Both the position numbers and the translations under genes were made by a program. A DNA stretch of 64,000 nucleotides from Halobaculum sp. MBLA0147 (GTDB lineage Archaea > Halobacteriota > Halobacteria > Halobacteriales > Haloferacaceae), in contig NZ_JBGKAD010000002.1 of the NCBI RefSeq assembly GCF_041361345.1, positions 62,001 through 126,000 of the forward strand, written 5' to 3'. The notes below the pieces were generated by a model. The model saw nothing but the letters and a program-made list of their open reading frames with translations, had not been told where the DNA came from and searched no databases. Shown one piece after another: positions 45,852 through 54,832 of the stretch. Numbering within the stretch: position 1 is the first letter of the stretch; each line of letters begins with the position of its first letter.

Positions 45852-47320
45852 CTGCCGCGAACGACACCGAAGCGGTCGGGACGGCGGGTGGCACCGCCAC
45901 GTCCGACACGAGCGAGTCGCCGAGGTGGGATACACCGGCAGTTCGTTGGGTCGCCGTCGCGGTGCTGTTGACGCTTCCGGAGGTGGGTGCCTTGGTGTCG
46001 TTCCTCGGCGCGACGGTGCCCGTGGATCTCGGGCTCCGGGCGCTCGGTGACGCGATCCCGACACTGTTGTCGCGAGAGACGATTCCGAACCAGGGTGCGA
46101 ACGTGCCCGGCTCCGGATCGACGACGTTAGGGCTGTCACTCGGTGGGTGGCGTGGCCCGGTGTTCGGTCTCTCGCCCGCTGTGGCTTGGGGACTGCGAGT
46201 CGTCGCCGTCTACCTCTACGGCGGGCTCTGGCTCGTGTGGCTCTACCGTGGCTACTGGGTGTACCGCCGACACTACCGTGCGGCCGACTGGACGCCGCGA
46301 GACGACGTGCTCCGACGCTTCCGACGACACACGTGGGGACAGTTCGGGCTGGCTGTCGTGGCGCTGTTCGTACTCTCTGCGATCTTCGCACCCGCTCTCG
46401 GGCCGACGACGATGGAACGGAACGTTGCCGAGCCGTACAGCTACGAACTCTCGTACTACGACGAGGAAGCGGACACCGTGGCGACGACCACCGTCGGCGC
46501 GGCGAACCTCGACAGTGTCTCACAGGGGATCGAGGATCGCAACGTCGGTCCGATGGAGTACGACGCGTACGGCCGGTTCCACCCGTTCGGGACACTCCCG
46601 AGCGGGCAGGACCTGTTCACGGCGGTCGCGATGGGCTCGCGGGTGTCGTTGTTCGTCGGGTTGTTGGCGATCACCATCAGCGGCGTCCTCGCGGCGACAC
46701 TGGCGATGGTGAGTGCCTACTACGGGGGTGTGGTGGATCTCGCGATCGTGCTGCTCGGCGACGCGACACAGTCGCTCCCACAGTTACTCGTCGTGATCCT
46801 CCTGTCGGTCGTCCTCTCGGGAACGTGGATCGCCTCGTTGTACAGCGGTGGTGTGCTGCTCGCGGTGATCTTCGCGCTGACCGGGTGGCCCGGACTGTGG
46901 CGGGCGATCCGTGGTCCGGCACTGCAAGTGTCCGAACGAACGTGGGTCGACGCCGCGGACAGTTTCGGGCAGTCTCCGGAGACGACGATGCGACGCCACA
47001 TCCTCCCGTACGTGGCCGGCTATCTGATGGTGTACGCGTCGATGAACCTCGGCGGGATCATCATCGGCATCGCCGGACTGTCGTTCCTCGGGCTGGGGAT
47101 CTCCCCACCGACACCGGAGTGGGGACGACTCGTCAACGTCGGGCAGCCGTTCCTCGCCACGACGTCGTGGCACATCGCCGTCGTACCGGGACTGCTCGTC
47201 GTGATCGTCGTCACGGGGTTCAACGCGCTCGGTGACGGCGTTCGCGACGCCATCGACGCCGAAGCCGGTGTCGGCGACGAGGAGGAGGCCAGTGCCGCTG
47301 CCAGCGGAGCCGGGGGGTGA
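45848..47320 (+). CDS. ABC transporter permease, DppC-like
   Basis: This 490-residue permease is longer than the usual 290-320 residues, because about 150 extra residues with two or three hydrophobic segments precede the conserved core. The core starts near residue 150 (RRFRRHTWGQFGLAVVALFV) and carries an external loop and the EAA-like sequence VDAADSFGQSPETTMRRHIL followed by P. ATG 45848 overlaps the DppB stop (ATGA-type coupling). No ATPase genes follow: the next gene is a small unknown protein after 143 bases. The transporter must therefore borrow DppD/DppF-like ATPases from elsewhere. Confidence 0.9.
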   Translation: MTAANDTEAVGTAGGTATSDTSESPRWDTPAVRWVAVAVLLTLPEVGALVSFLGATVPVDLGLRALGDAIPTLLSRETIPNQGANVPGSGSTTLGLSLGGWRGPVFGLSPAVAWGLRVVAVYLYGGLWLVWLYRGYWVYRRHYRAADWTPRDDVLRRFRRHTWGQFGLAVVALFVLSAIFAPALGPTTMERNVAEPYSYELSYYDEEADTVATTTVGAANLDSVSQGIEDRNVGPMEYDAYGRFHPFGTLPSGQDLFTAVAMGSRVSLFVGLLAITISGVLAATLAMVSAYYGGVVDLAIVLLGDATQSLPQLLVVILLSVVLSGTWIASLYSGGVLLAVIFALTGWPGLWRAIRGPALQVSERTWVDAADSFGQSPETTMRRHILPYVAGYLMVYASMNLGGIIIGIAGLSFLGLGISPPTPEWGRLVNVGQPFLATTSWHIAVVPGLLVVIVVTGFNALGDGVRDAIDAEAGVGDEEEASAAASGAGG

Positions 47321-47463
47321 TCGGGAGGACCGAGTTTGGATCACGGGTCGGAGAGTAACACCGACGGACGACACGACGTGGTACCGACAGCTGACCGATC
47401 GACGAGACACAATACGCACCGACATCCGATCGACCGACAGAATACGACGACACCGAACCACCG

Positions 47464-47889
47464 ATGACGACACCACTCACGAACGTCTGGCAGTCACTCA
47501 GAGCAGAGACGGCAGACAGGGCAGCGACACTGCGTGCAGATGGGCGGACAGTGGTCCGGGCACTCGCCGACCACACTGCCGTCGCTCCGGACCGTCGAGC
47601 GGTACAGTTCACGGTCGGGAGCGAGACCGCCGAGCGAGTCACCACGGTGGCCGACCCCGGGACGACCGAGCGGTCGACTGTCGCCGTCGCCGACGCCGAC
47701 GGGGTCCGGTTCCTGCACGTCGAAATCGTCACCGAGTCGGGGGTCCTCCTGCTGGCCGGCGGTGTCGACCACGACGACCTCCTGGCGATGGATCCGGGAC
47801 CGGTCGAGACGGTCGTCGCGACGCTCAACGAGCGTGCCGCCGTCTTCGACCACGAGCGCCTCGCACCCTTCGTCGCCGGACTCGCGTGA
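47464..47889 (+). CDS. Small haloarchaeal protein of unknown function
   Basis: This is a 141-residue soluble acidic protein, apparently restricted to halophilic archaea. The N-terminal helix (VWQSLRAETADRAATLRADG) leads to a beta-rich middle (AVQFTVGSETAERVTTVADP, VAVADADGVRFLHVEIVT) and a final helix (DPGPVETVVATLNERAAVFD). No catalytic residues stand out. It follows the peptide permeases in the same direction but after 143 bases, with a possible GAATAC element about 30 bases upstream, so it is probably separate. Confidence 0.75.
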   Translation: MTTPLTNVWQSLRAETADRAATLRADGRTVVRALADHTAVAPDRRAVQFTVGSETAERVTTVADPGTTERSTVAVADADGVRFLHVEIVTESGVLLLAGGVDHDDLLAMDPGPVETVVATLNERAAVFDHERLAPFVAGLA

Positions 47890-47905
47890 GACGACTACTC
47901 GTCGT

Positions 47906-48049
47906 TCAGAGCCCGACGAGGTCGTCGAGTTCCACGTCCGTGACGTGGCCACCACAGACGACACACTCGTCGACGTGTCGCGGCCCGGCCCCGTCTTCCA
48001 TGTGGAGGTTCCCACAGTCTGTGCACACTTCGAAGTCGGAGTCGAGCAT
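47906..48049 (-). CDS. 47-residue zinc-finger micro-protein
   Basis: This very short gene is coded on the minus strand from ATG 48049. The product reads MLDSDFEVCTDCGNLHMEDG, then an HVDECVVCGGHVTDVELDD region, giving two CxxC knuckles (Cys9/Cys12 and Cys29/Cys32) about 17 residues apart, the spacing of a single zinc ribbon. Acidic composition and the absence of any competing frame support it. It falls between two longer genes and fits the class of haloarchaeal small zinc-finger proteins. It may bind nucleic acid or a partner protein. Confidence 0.72.
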   Translation of the reverse strand: MLDSDFEVCTDCGNLHMEDGAGPRHVDECVVCGGHVTDVELDDLVGL

Positions 48050-48169
48050 GCGAAGTACTGCCGAGGCGACGAACATCAGTTTTCTGGCAGTGGGGACGAT
48101 CAGCCCGCTCGTGGGTCGACTCGGCGCGCGGTGGACGGTCTTCTCGGTCCGGGTGTCGCCTCTTCGGAA

Positions 48170-49393
48170 TCAGGTCGACCGCCCGACTGTGACCGGGAGT
48201 ATCGAGGGGCCGTACACGAGCATACTCCCCGTCGGTTCCAGCTCGTCGGTGTGAACCGTGAGCGGTTCACAGCGAGCGAGCAGCCGGGTGAGCGCGACAC
48301 GGGCGACGAGGCGTGCGAGCGCCGCGCCGAGACAGTAGTGGAGCCCGTGGCCGAAGGCGACGTGCCGACTCGGGTTCCGGTCGAGGTCGAACTCCGCGGG
48401 CGCCGCGAACACACTCGGGTCGCGGTTCGCGGCGCCGAACCAGAGACAGAGGTGGTCGCCGGCCGCGACGGTGTGGCCCGCCAGCTCCGTCTCGGTCGTC
48501 GCGTACCGGGCGGCCGCGCGCACCGGCGAGCGGTGCCGGAGTGTCTCCTCGACCGCCGCCTGGACCGCGTCGTCGTCTCCCCGGACCCGAGCCAGTGCGT
48601 CCGCCTCTGCCAGCGACCAGATCGCGTTGTCGATCAGGTGGGTCGTCGAGAGCCCGCCCAACAGAATCACGGTCGCTAGACTCCGCCGTTCGGTCGTCGA
48701 GCGGTCCGTCGCCGCTCGGATCACGCGCAACACGTCGCTGTCCTCGGCGTCGCGCTCGCCGTCGACCAACTCGCCGAGGTACGTCTGCAGTCGCGACCGC
48801 AGCGCTCCCGGGTCGGACGGCTCGTGAGGTGCGGTCGCGGTGAACCTCGTCCACTCGGAGAAGGCCTCGCGCTCCGAGGTGGGGACGCCGAGCAGTTCGG
48901 CGAGTGTCGCGACCGTGAGCGGGTAGGCGAACGCCGACACCAGATCGAACCGCGCCTCGCCGTGACCGCCCGCGTCGGCGGCGTCGCTCCCGAGGCTGTC
49001 ACCCTCCGTCAGTGCCGTGTCGAGCAACTCGTCTGCTCGCGTCGTCACGAACGAGCGGAGAGGGTCGAGTTCGGAGGGCCGGAACCACTCGTCGACGACC
49101 GACCGGAGTCGCTCGTGGCGCGGCGGGTCGACGTGGAGCAGGGACTCGCCGAGAAGTGTCGATCCGTCGAGAGGGTCGTTCGCGGGGTCCGTGGCCGGTC
49201 GCGAGGAGAACCGCTCCGGGTCCGCCGCCACCCGTTCGACGGCCGCGTGGCCGACCACGTCCCAACACTCGCGCGTCTCGTCGTAGCGGACCGGGCCCTC
49301 GTCGTGCAGACTCGCGTAGACGGGTCCCGGCCGGAGCCGTCGGTCCGGTGTCGACAACTCCGGCGGGAACGCGTCGAGGGGTGTCTGGGTCAC
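48170..49393 (-). CDS. Cytochrome P450
   Basis: This 407-residue soluble haem monooxygenase-type protein has normal bacterial-style P450 length. The haem-binding loop is FGHGLHYCLGAALAR with axial Cys354. The ExxR motif is in EETLRHRSPVRAAAR and the meander FDLDRNPSRHVAFG is present. In the I helix the usual (A/G)GxDT/ET reads GGLSTT, so the acidic residue that helps proton delivery is replaced by Ser. This occurs in some P450s with peroxygenase-like or unusual chemistry. No ferredoxin or reductase gene is adjacent. The substrate is unknown. GTG 49393 is the start. Confidence 0.93.
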   Translation of the reverse strand: MTQTPLDAFPPELSTPDRRLRPGPVYASLHDEGPVRYDETRECWDVVGHAAVERVAADPERFSSRPATDPANDPLDGSTLLGESLLHVDPPRHERLRSVVDEWFRPSELDPLRSFVTTRADELLDTALTEGDSLGSDAADAGGHGEARFDLVSAFAYPLTVATLAELLGVPTSEREAFSEWTRFTATAPHEPSDPGALRSRLQTYLGELVDGERDAEDSDVLRVIRAATDRSTTERRSLATVILLGGLSTTHLIDNAIWSLAEADALARVRGDDDAVQAAVEETLRHRSPVRAAARYATTETELAGHTVAAGDHLCLWFGAANRDPSVFAAPAEFDLDRNPSRHVAFGHGLHYCLGAALARLVARVALTRLLARCEPLTVHTDELEPTGSMLVYGPSILPVTVGRST

Positions 49394-49469
49394 GCGTCTC
49401 TGTGACTGCCGAGACGACTCACAAAACTGTTCTGCTCGCGCTCAGTCGACGAGATGGAGAGTGACGCCG

Positions 49470-49796
49470 TCAGAACGGCGGCGAGTAGTTCTCGTACTCG
49501 TCCATCTCCTCCATCTCGTCCGTCTTCTCCGGCATCACGGCCGCGCGCTGGCCACTCGTCCGGACGACCTCCACGTCGGAGAGGTCGTCGACCTCCGCCG
49601 GCAGTCGCTCCTTGATCGCCTTCATCGTCATCGGGGCGATGCCACAGCCGGAACAGGCGCCGCCGATGGCGACCGTCACCGTCCCCGACCCCTCGTCGAC
49701 GTCGCGGACCTCGAAGTTGCCACCGTGGTCTTGGATCTGCGGGACCTCTGCGTTCAGGAAGCTGCGCGTCTGTCGCTTCAGACCTTCTGCGCTCAT
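49470..49796 (-). CDS. NifU-like Fe-S scaffold protein
   Basis: This 108-residue protein has the C-terminal NifU/Nfu fold. FEVRDVDEGSGTVTVAIGGA is followed by CSGCGIAPMTMKAIKERL, with the CxxC pair that binds an assembling or transient Fe-S cluster. An acidic tail (EMEEMDEYENYSPPF) follows. ATG 49796 was chosen because a strong TATA box lies 27-33 bases upstream; the longer frame would run through that promoter. It should deliver Fe-S clusters to apoproteins in the cytosol. Confidence 0.93.
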   Translation of the reverse strand: MSAEGLKRQTRSFLNAEVPQIQDHGGNFEVRDVDEGSGTVTVAIGGACSGCGIAPMTMKAIKERLPAEVDDLSDVEVVRTSGQRAAVMPEKTDEMEEMDEYENYSPPF

Positions 49797-49821
49797 ACAC
49801 GACCACCTAGTGCCCGTCACG

Positions 49822-49829
49822 GTATATAA
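49822..49829 (-). promoter_or_regulatory. Strong TATA box of the NifU-like gene
   Basis: Minus strand TTATATAC is centred about 29 bases before ATG 49796, giving a leaderless transcript. The adjacent 49831-49872 segment is AT-rich and includes GACCTAAC and GGCCTAAAC, half-site-like but not a palindrome. Confidence 0.65.
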
Positions 49830-49874
49830 TTAGGGGATTTGGTAGACCTAACAAAGTTTCGCGCGGCCTAAACC

Positions 49875-50699
49875 TCACCCCGCCTCGGTCGAGTCGACCG
49901 TCGAGACGAACCCGCCGTCGAGGTGGACGATCACCTGCGTCGTCCCGGAGGCGTCGACACGTTCCGAGACCTCTTCCGTCCGGGTGGTCGCGGTCACCGC
50001 GAGCGTTCCCGTCGCCGCGACGCGGTCGTGGTAGACGACTCTGGTGTCTGCCGGGAAGGTCCGTCGCGTCTCGAAGACCGACTCCTCGCCGCGGTCGAGC
50101 CGGACTGTCGCAGTCCTGTCGGCGCCACCCGCTGCGACGCCCACGTCGAGACGACCGTCGGGTCGAGTCCCACGTGGGGTGGCGCGCTCCGACTCCGTCT
50201 CGAAGGCCACCTCCGTCCCCAGTGTCGCCGCCAGCGTCCCGTCGACGCGCCACTCGCGTGTCGTCTCCGTGTCGCCGGTACGGACGGCGAGCGACACGCG
50301 CTGGTCCATCACCACGCGGTTGTGGAGTCTGACGGTCGCTCGCGGCGGGACGGTGAGACTGGCGTCGACCAATGTCTCCTCGGTCCCGGTGACCGTGACG
50401 CCGACCTCGCGTGGGCTCCGTGTCGGGTTGTACAGGGTGATGTCGGCGACGCCGCGTGCCGACCCACCGAGTCCGACACAGCCGCCGGTCACCAGCACTG
50501 CTCCCGCCGCGAGGGCTGCTCGGCGTGTGGTCGTGGACGACCGCCGAGGGGTAGTGGCGGGTCGGCGGGTCGCTCCGGTGGTCTCCGTGTGGGGGTCGAG
50601 GAGGGCGTCCGCACCTCCGCTGTGGTCGTCGGAGCACTCGCCGACGCCGGGGTCCGGAGAGCCGTCGGTGCCATCGGAAGAGGGCGTGTGAGCGGTCAC
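49875..50699 (-). CDS. Tat lipoprotein of unknown function
   Basis: This is a 274-residue predicted lipoprotein. After a 55-residue polar N-terminus comes a twin-arginine signal (STTTRRAALAAGAVLVTGGC) with lipobox Cys74. The secreted part consists of two or three immunoglobulin-like beta-sandwich stretches (DITLYNPTRSPREVGVTV, TVRLHNRVVMDQRVSLAV, TQVIVHLDGGFVSTV). No catalytic motif is visible. GTG 50699 is the first plausible start; the long region before the arginine pair is unusual for a Tat signal. Confidence 0.72.
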   Translation of the reverse strand: MTAHTPSSDGTDGSPDPGVGECSDDHSGGADALLDPHTETTGATRRPATTPRRSSTTTRRAALAAGAVLVTGGCVGLGGSARGVADITLYNPTRSPREVGVTVTGTEETLVDASLTVPPRATVRLHNRVVMDQRVSLAVRTGDTETTREWRVDGTLAATLGTEVAFETESERATPRGTRPDGRLDVGVAAGGADRTATVRLDRGEESVFETRRTFPADTRVVYHDRVAATGTLAVTATTRTEEVSERVDASGTTQVIVHLDGGFVSTVDSTEAG

Positions 50700-50847
50700 G
50701 GGTACTCGTCGACCCGTCGGACTCCGCCCACAACAGTCTGTCCGTCGCGCGACCCGTCTACGGGTGTAGAGACTGACCACACCCAACTCGACACCGGTCC
50801 ACCGAGGGGCGGAGCGTGTGAGGTACTCTCGTGGTGCCACAACGGCT

Positions 50848-51888
50848 ATGCGGACGACACCGCAGGGTCACCTCGTGAGCCGAGACGACGACGAGAGAGG
50901 AGCGAGCGGGGCCGACGGTGGGCAGACGCTCTTCGAGCGGGTCGTCCGGCGGGCACTCCCCGACGCGTCGGTCGCCAGCGTCGCGGACGCCGGGCCGTCG
51001 TGGAACCGAACGACGCGGGTCGCACGGGTCACCTTCGACCACCGGGAGCCGGTGTACTGCAAGGTGACGCCCGACGCCGAGACGGCCACCGAACTGCGAG
51101 CCGAGGCGGGGACGCTCCGCTACGTCGCCGCGAACACGCCAGTGTCCGTCCCGCGGGTCGTCGCCACGACGAGGGACCCAGTGCCCGGACTCCTCACCGC
51201 GCCGGTGGCGGGCGACGCCGTCTCGGCGGAGTGGCACGCGGAGGAGACGACCACCGAGCGCCGGGAGACGCTCGCGCGACGACTCGGGCGCACGCTGGCG
51301 ACCACCCACGAGGAACGGTTCGAGCGGCCGGGGACGATCACGGACGGCGACGCGGACGGGCTCGCCGTCGACCACGCGCCGTGGCCGGACGTGGTGGCCG
51401 CCGACGTGCGCGAGAACCGACGGCACGCCGAGACGGACCGCTTCGACGCGGCGTACGAGCGGCTGCTCGACGCGATCGAGTCCGAACGGGACCGTCTCAC
51501 CGACGGTCCGGCCCGACTGCTCCACTGTGACCCCGCCACGCCGAACTGTTTCGACACCGGCGACGACCGACTCACGCTGCTCGACTGGGGCAACGCCGAG
51601 GTCGGCGACCCCGCACGCGACGTGGCGCGAGCTCGCGTCCAGGCGCTGGCGAGTCTCCGCGAGTCCCCGCCCACAAACCTCGTCGAGGCGTTCCACGCGG
51701 GCTACCGGGACGTGGCCGGCTCGCTCCCCGACGGTCTCGGCGCGCGTGGGCCGGTGTACGAGGCAGTGATCCAACTCGGGACCGCGGGCTACGTCGAGCG
51801 GTTCGCCGAGTGGCGCACGGAGTCCGTCGCGGAACTGACCGAGTGGTTCCACGAGGACTTGGACCGGCGCCTGTCGCAGATCGAGTAG
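50848..51888 (+). CDS. Aminoglycoside phosphotransferase-family (APH-like) kinase
   Basis: This 346-residue protein has the protein-kinase-like APH fold. The catalytic loop is LLHCDPATPNCF (H-x-D-x-x-x-x-N) and the metal loop LLDWGNAEVGDP (D-x-x-x-x-x-x-D). The N-lobe Lys is in PVYCKVTPDAET. Members phosphorylate small hydroxylated molecules such as choline, homoserine or sugars, and antibiotic resistance is only one branch. The substrate is unknown. ATG 50848 was preferred over GTG 50818 and GTG 50875; the choice is uncertain. Confidence 0.88.
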   Translation: MRTTPQGHLVSRDDDERGASGADGGQTLFERVVRRALPDASVASVADAGPSWNRTTRVARVTFDHREPVYCKVTPDAETATELRAEAGTLRYVAANTPVSVPRVVATTRDPVPGLLTAPVAGDAVSAEWHAEETTTERRETLARRLGRTLATTHEERFERPGTITDGDADGLAVDHAPWPDVVAADVRENRRHAETDRFDAAYERLLDAIESERDRLTDGPARLLHCDPATPNCFDTGDDRLTLLDWGNAEVGDPARDVARARVQALASLRESPPTNLVEAFHAGYRDVAGSLPDGLGARGPVYEAVIQLGTAGYVERFAEWRTESVAELTEWFHEDLDRRLSQIE

Positions 51889-51998
51889 CACCGGTCCTCG
51901 GGGACGCTCGGGGCGACAGGTGACTCCCGACCCACTGGTGAGCCGTACGCAGTCGAACCTGGGAAACACCCAAGTTCGAACCGCGAGAACGGTGTGAC

Positions 51999-52523
51999 GT
52001 GTCGACGACCCACGTAGAGACGTTCACCGCGGAGCTCGACGCACTCGGTGTCGAGTGGAGCGAGACGACGCCCGAGGAGGTGGGGGACGTACTCGCGGCC
52101 GCCGCCGACCCACCGGTCGTCGCGGCACCCTCGGACCACGAGTGCGTGTCCCCCGAGACGCTTCCGATACCCGTCGAGACGGAGCCGACGCTAGAGACGC
52201 TCCGTGACGCACACACGGGGATCACGGACGCGACGTTGGGGATCGTCCCGTACGGGAGCGTCGTCCTCCGGACGGACACGGACGACCTGACCGAAGCCGC
52301 GAGTCTGTTCGTCGACCACCACGTGGTGGTGCTGGCGGAGCGCGACCTCCGCCCGGACGTGGCGAGCGCGCTGGCCGAGTTGGGGCCACTGTTGCGCGCC
52401 GAGGAGGCGTCTGCCGTCGTCGCGACGGGTCCGAGTGCGACCGCCGACATGGGGGCGCTGGTGCAGGGAGCGCACGGGCCGGAGGCGGTCCACGTCGTCT
52501 TGTTGCGGGAGGGAGACGGATGA
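51999..52523 (+). CDS. lutC: LUD-domain protein, LutC-like
   Basis: This is a 174-residue single LUD-domain protein. It shows the family pattern GITDATLGIVPYGSVVLRTD then VLAERDLRPDVASAL and ATGPSATADMGALVQGAHGP. In bacteria LutC works with LutA and LutB in an L-lactate to pyruvate oxidising complex. The stop overlaps the ATG of the fused LutB-LutA gene by four bases, so the pair is co-translated and should form one complex. The start GTG 51999 gives a short acidic N-terminus. Confidence 0.9.
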   Translation: MSTTHVETFTAELDALGVEWSETTPEEVGDVLAAAADPPVVAAPSDHECVSPETLPIPVETEPTLETLRDAHTGITDATLGIVPYGSVVLRTDTDDLTEAASLFVDHHVVVLAERDLRPDVASALAELGPLLRAEEASAVVATGPSATADMGALVQGAHGPEAVHVVLLREGDG

Positions 52524-54769
52524 GTACGGACACGCCGGGGCCAGACCGGTCGGAGTTGACCCGCGAGGAGCGGGCCGCGCGGATCCGCCACCTGCTCGAG
52601 ACGGAAGGGGAGGCCGTCGGCGAGAACACCCGCGGGTTCAACCGCGGGCGCTACGAGTCGCTCGCCGACCTGCCGGAGGCGGACAGCTACAGCCGGGCCG
52701 CACGCGAGATCGAGGAGGACGCCATCGAGCGTCTCCCGGAGCTGATCGAGCGACTCCGAGAGCGTGTCGCGGCGAACGGCGGGACGGTGTACCTCGCGGA
52801 CGACGCCGCCGACGCGAACCGGTACGTCCGAGACGTGTTGGACGACGTTGACGCCGAGACCGTCGTGAAGTCGAAGTCGATGACGAGCGAGGAGATCGAG
52901 GTCAACGCCGCCGTCGAGGCGGACGGCCGCGAGGTGATCGAGACGGACCTCGGCGAGTGGGTACTGCAGTTGGCCGACGAGAGTCCCTCGCACATCGTCG
53001 CCCCGGCGATCCACAAGTCCCGCGACGCCATCGCCGAGTTGTTCGCCGAGCAGTTCGAGTTGGACGACCCACCGGAGACGGCAGCCGAGTTGACGCGGTT
53101 CGCTCGGGAGCGCCTCGGCGAGCGGATCGAGCGGGCGGACGTGGGGATGACCGGCGCGAACTTCGTCACGGCGGACTCGGGCTCGCTCGCGCTCGTCACC
53201 AGCGAGGGCAACGCCAGGAAGACCGTCGCCGCGACGGACACGCAGATCGCGATCGCGGGCGTCGAGAAACTGCTCCCGTCCGTCGAGGACCTCCAGCCGT
53301 TCGTCGAGTTGATCGGCCGCTCGGGGACGGGGCAGGATCTCACCTCGTACCTCACACTGCTCACACCGCCGGTGTCGTACCCGTCGCTCGACCCAGACGC
53401 GCCGGACCGGCCGCTGACGGAGGGGGAGTCCGACCGCGAGTTCCACCTCGTGTTGCTCGACAACGGCCGGATGGCGATGCGGGAGGACGACGACCTCCGC
53501 GAGACGCTGTACTGTATCCGGTGTTCGGCCTGTTCGAACAGTTGTGCGAACTTCCAGGCGGTCGGCGGCCACGAGTTCGGCGGCGAGACGTACTCCGGCG
53601 GGATCGCGACCGGGTGGGAGGCCGGCGTCGAGGGGTACGACACGGCGGCGACGTTCGAGGACCTCTGTACCGGCTGTTCGCGGTGTGTCGACGCCTGCCC
53701 GGTCGGGATCGACATTCCGTGGATCAACACCGTCGTCAGAGACCGGATCGAGCGCCGAGAGGACGCCGGATCGTTCGACTGGCTCGTGGACGGCCTGTCC
53801 CCGGACGCGGAGTCACACGGGCCGAGTCTCCGGAAACGCTTCTTCGGGACCGTCGAGACGACCGCCCGCCTCGCGAGTGCGACCGCGCCGGTGTCGAACT
53901 GGCTCGCCGAACGACGCCCCGTCCGGTGGGCGATGGACCGCTGGCTCGGCGTCTCGCGCGACCGCGAGTTGCCGACGTTCCGACGCGAGTCGTTCGTCGA
54001 GTGGTTCCGGCGGCGCGGCGGGTCGCGAGTCGCGCCGCGGGCGGCACGGCGCGACGTGGTGGTGTACCCGGACGTGTACACGAACTACGTCGACGTGGCA
54101 CGCGGGAAGGCGACGGTCCGCGCCCTGGAGGCACTCGGCGTCCACGTCCGCGTCCCGTCGGTCGGCGGGAGCGGTCGCGCGCCGCTCTCGCAGGGACTGA
54201 TCGAGACGGCGAAGGCGAAGGCGGAGGCGGTGCGGGACGCGCTGGAGACGCACCTCGCCGCAGACCGCGACGTGGTGGTCGTCGAACCGTCCGCGTTGGC
54301 TGCGTTCCGCGGCGAGTACGACCGGCTGCTGTCCGACCCGGAGCCGCTCGCGACGGCGAGTTACGAGGTGTTCGAGTACCTCTACGGGCTGTCGTCGCAC
54401 GGCGCCGATCTGGGCGGGTTGCGCGGGGCCGCGTCGGCGGAGACGCCAGCGTTGGCGTACCACGCGCACTGTCAACAGCGGACGCTCGGGGTGGCGGAGT
54501 ACACGGTCGCGGTGTTGGAGACGCTGGGGTACGACGTCGTCACCTCCGACGTGGAGTGTTGTGGGATGGCGGGGTCGTTCGGCTACAAGTCGGAGTTCTA
54601 CGAGCTGAGCGTCGACGTCGGGGAGCGTCTCGCGGAGCAGTTCGACGCCCCCGAGACGCGTGAGCGCCGCGTCGTCGCGAGTGGGACCTCGTGTGTCGAC
54701 CAACTGGACTCGTTGCTCGACCGGCCGGCGTGTCACCCCGTCGAGATCGTCGCGCCGGACGGAGCGTGA
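52520..54769 (+). CDS. Fused LutB-LutA iron-sulfur oxidoreductase
   Basis: This 749-residue protein joins two subunits that are normally separate. Residues about 1-325 are a LUD domain (MTGANFVTADSGSLALVTSE). Residues about 332-395 hold a 2[4Fe-4S] ferredoxin module (Cys332 onward in CIRCSACSNSC, Cys383 onward in CTGCSRCVDACPVG). The C-terminal part, about residues 515-749, is a LutA/GlpC-like cysteine-rich region with the CCG motif at Cys680-Cys681 (VECCGMAGSFGYKSEFYE) and AYHAHCQQRTLG before it. With LutC upstream it should oxidise L-lactate or a related hydroxy-acid and pass electrons to quinone. It is predicted to be membrane-associated at most. Confidence 0.92.
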   Translation: MSTDTPGPDRSELTREERAARIRHLLETEGEAVGENTRGFNRGRYESLADLPEADSYSRAAREIEEDAIERLPELIERLRERVAANGGTVYLADDAADANRYVRDVLDDVDAETVVKSKSMTSEEIEVNAAVEADGREVIETDLGEWVLQLADESPSHIVAPAIHKSRDAIAELFAEQFELDDPPETAAELTRFARERLGERIERADVGMTGANFVTADSGSLALVTSEGNARKTVAATDTQIAIAGVEKLLPSVEDLQPFVELIGRSGTGQDLTSYLTLLTPPVSYPSLDPDAPDRPLTEGESDREFHLVLLDNGRMAMREDDDLRETLYCIRCSACSNSCANFQAVGGHEFGGETYSGGIATGWEAGVEGYDTAATFEDLCTGCSRCVDACPVGIDIPWINTVVRDRIERREDAGSFDWLVDGLSPDAESHGPSLRKRFFGTVETTARLASATAPVSNWLAERRPVRWAMDRWLGVSRDRELPTFRRESFVEWFRRRGGSRVAPRAARRDVVVYPDVYTNYVDVARGKATVRALEALGVHVRVPSVGGSGRAPLSQGLIETAKAKAEAVRDALETHLAADRDVVVVEPSALAAFRGEYDRLLSDPEPLATASYEVFEYLYGLSSHGADLGGLRGAASAETPALAYHAHCQQRTLGVAEYTVAVLETLGYDVVTSDVECCGMAGSFGYKSEFYELSVDVGERLAEQFDAPETRERRVVASGTSCVDQLDSLLDRPACHPVEIVAPDGA

Positions 54770-54832
54770 GTCGGACGGGTCCACGGCCCGGCGCACGAAC
54801 CTATAGGTGACGCCGGCGCGAAGTTCGAGTCG

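Noticed and set aside
49831-49872. Second iron-box candidate near the NifU-like gene
   Set aside because: GACCTAAC and GGCCTAAAC are half-site-like but are not arranged as a palindrome, so no operator is called.
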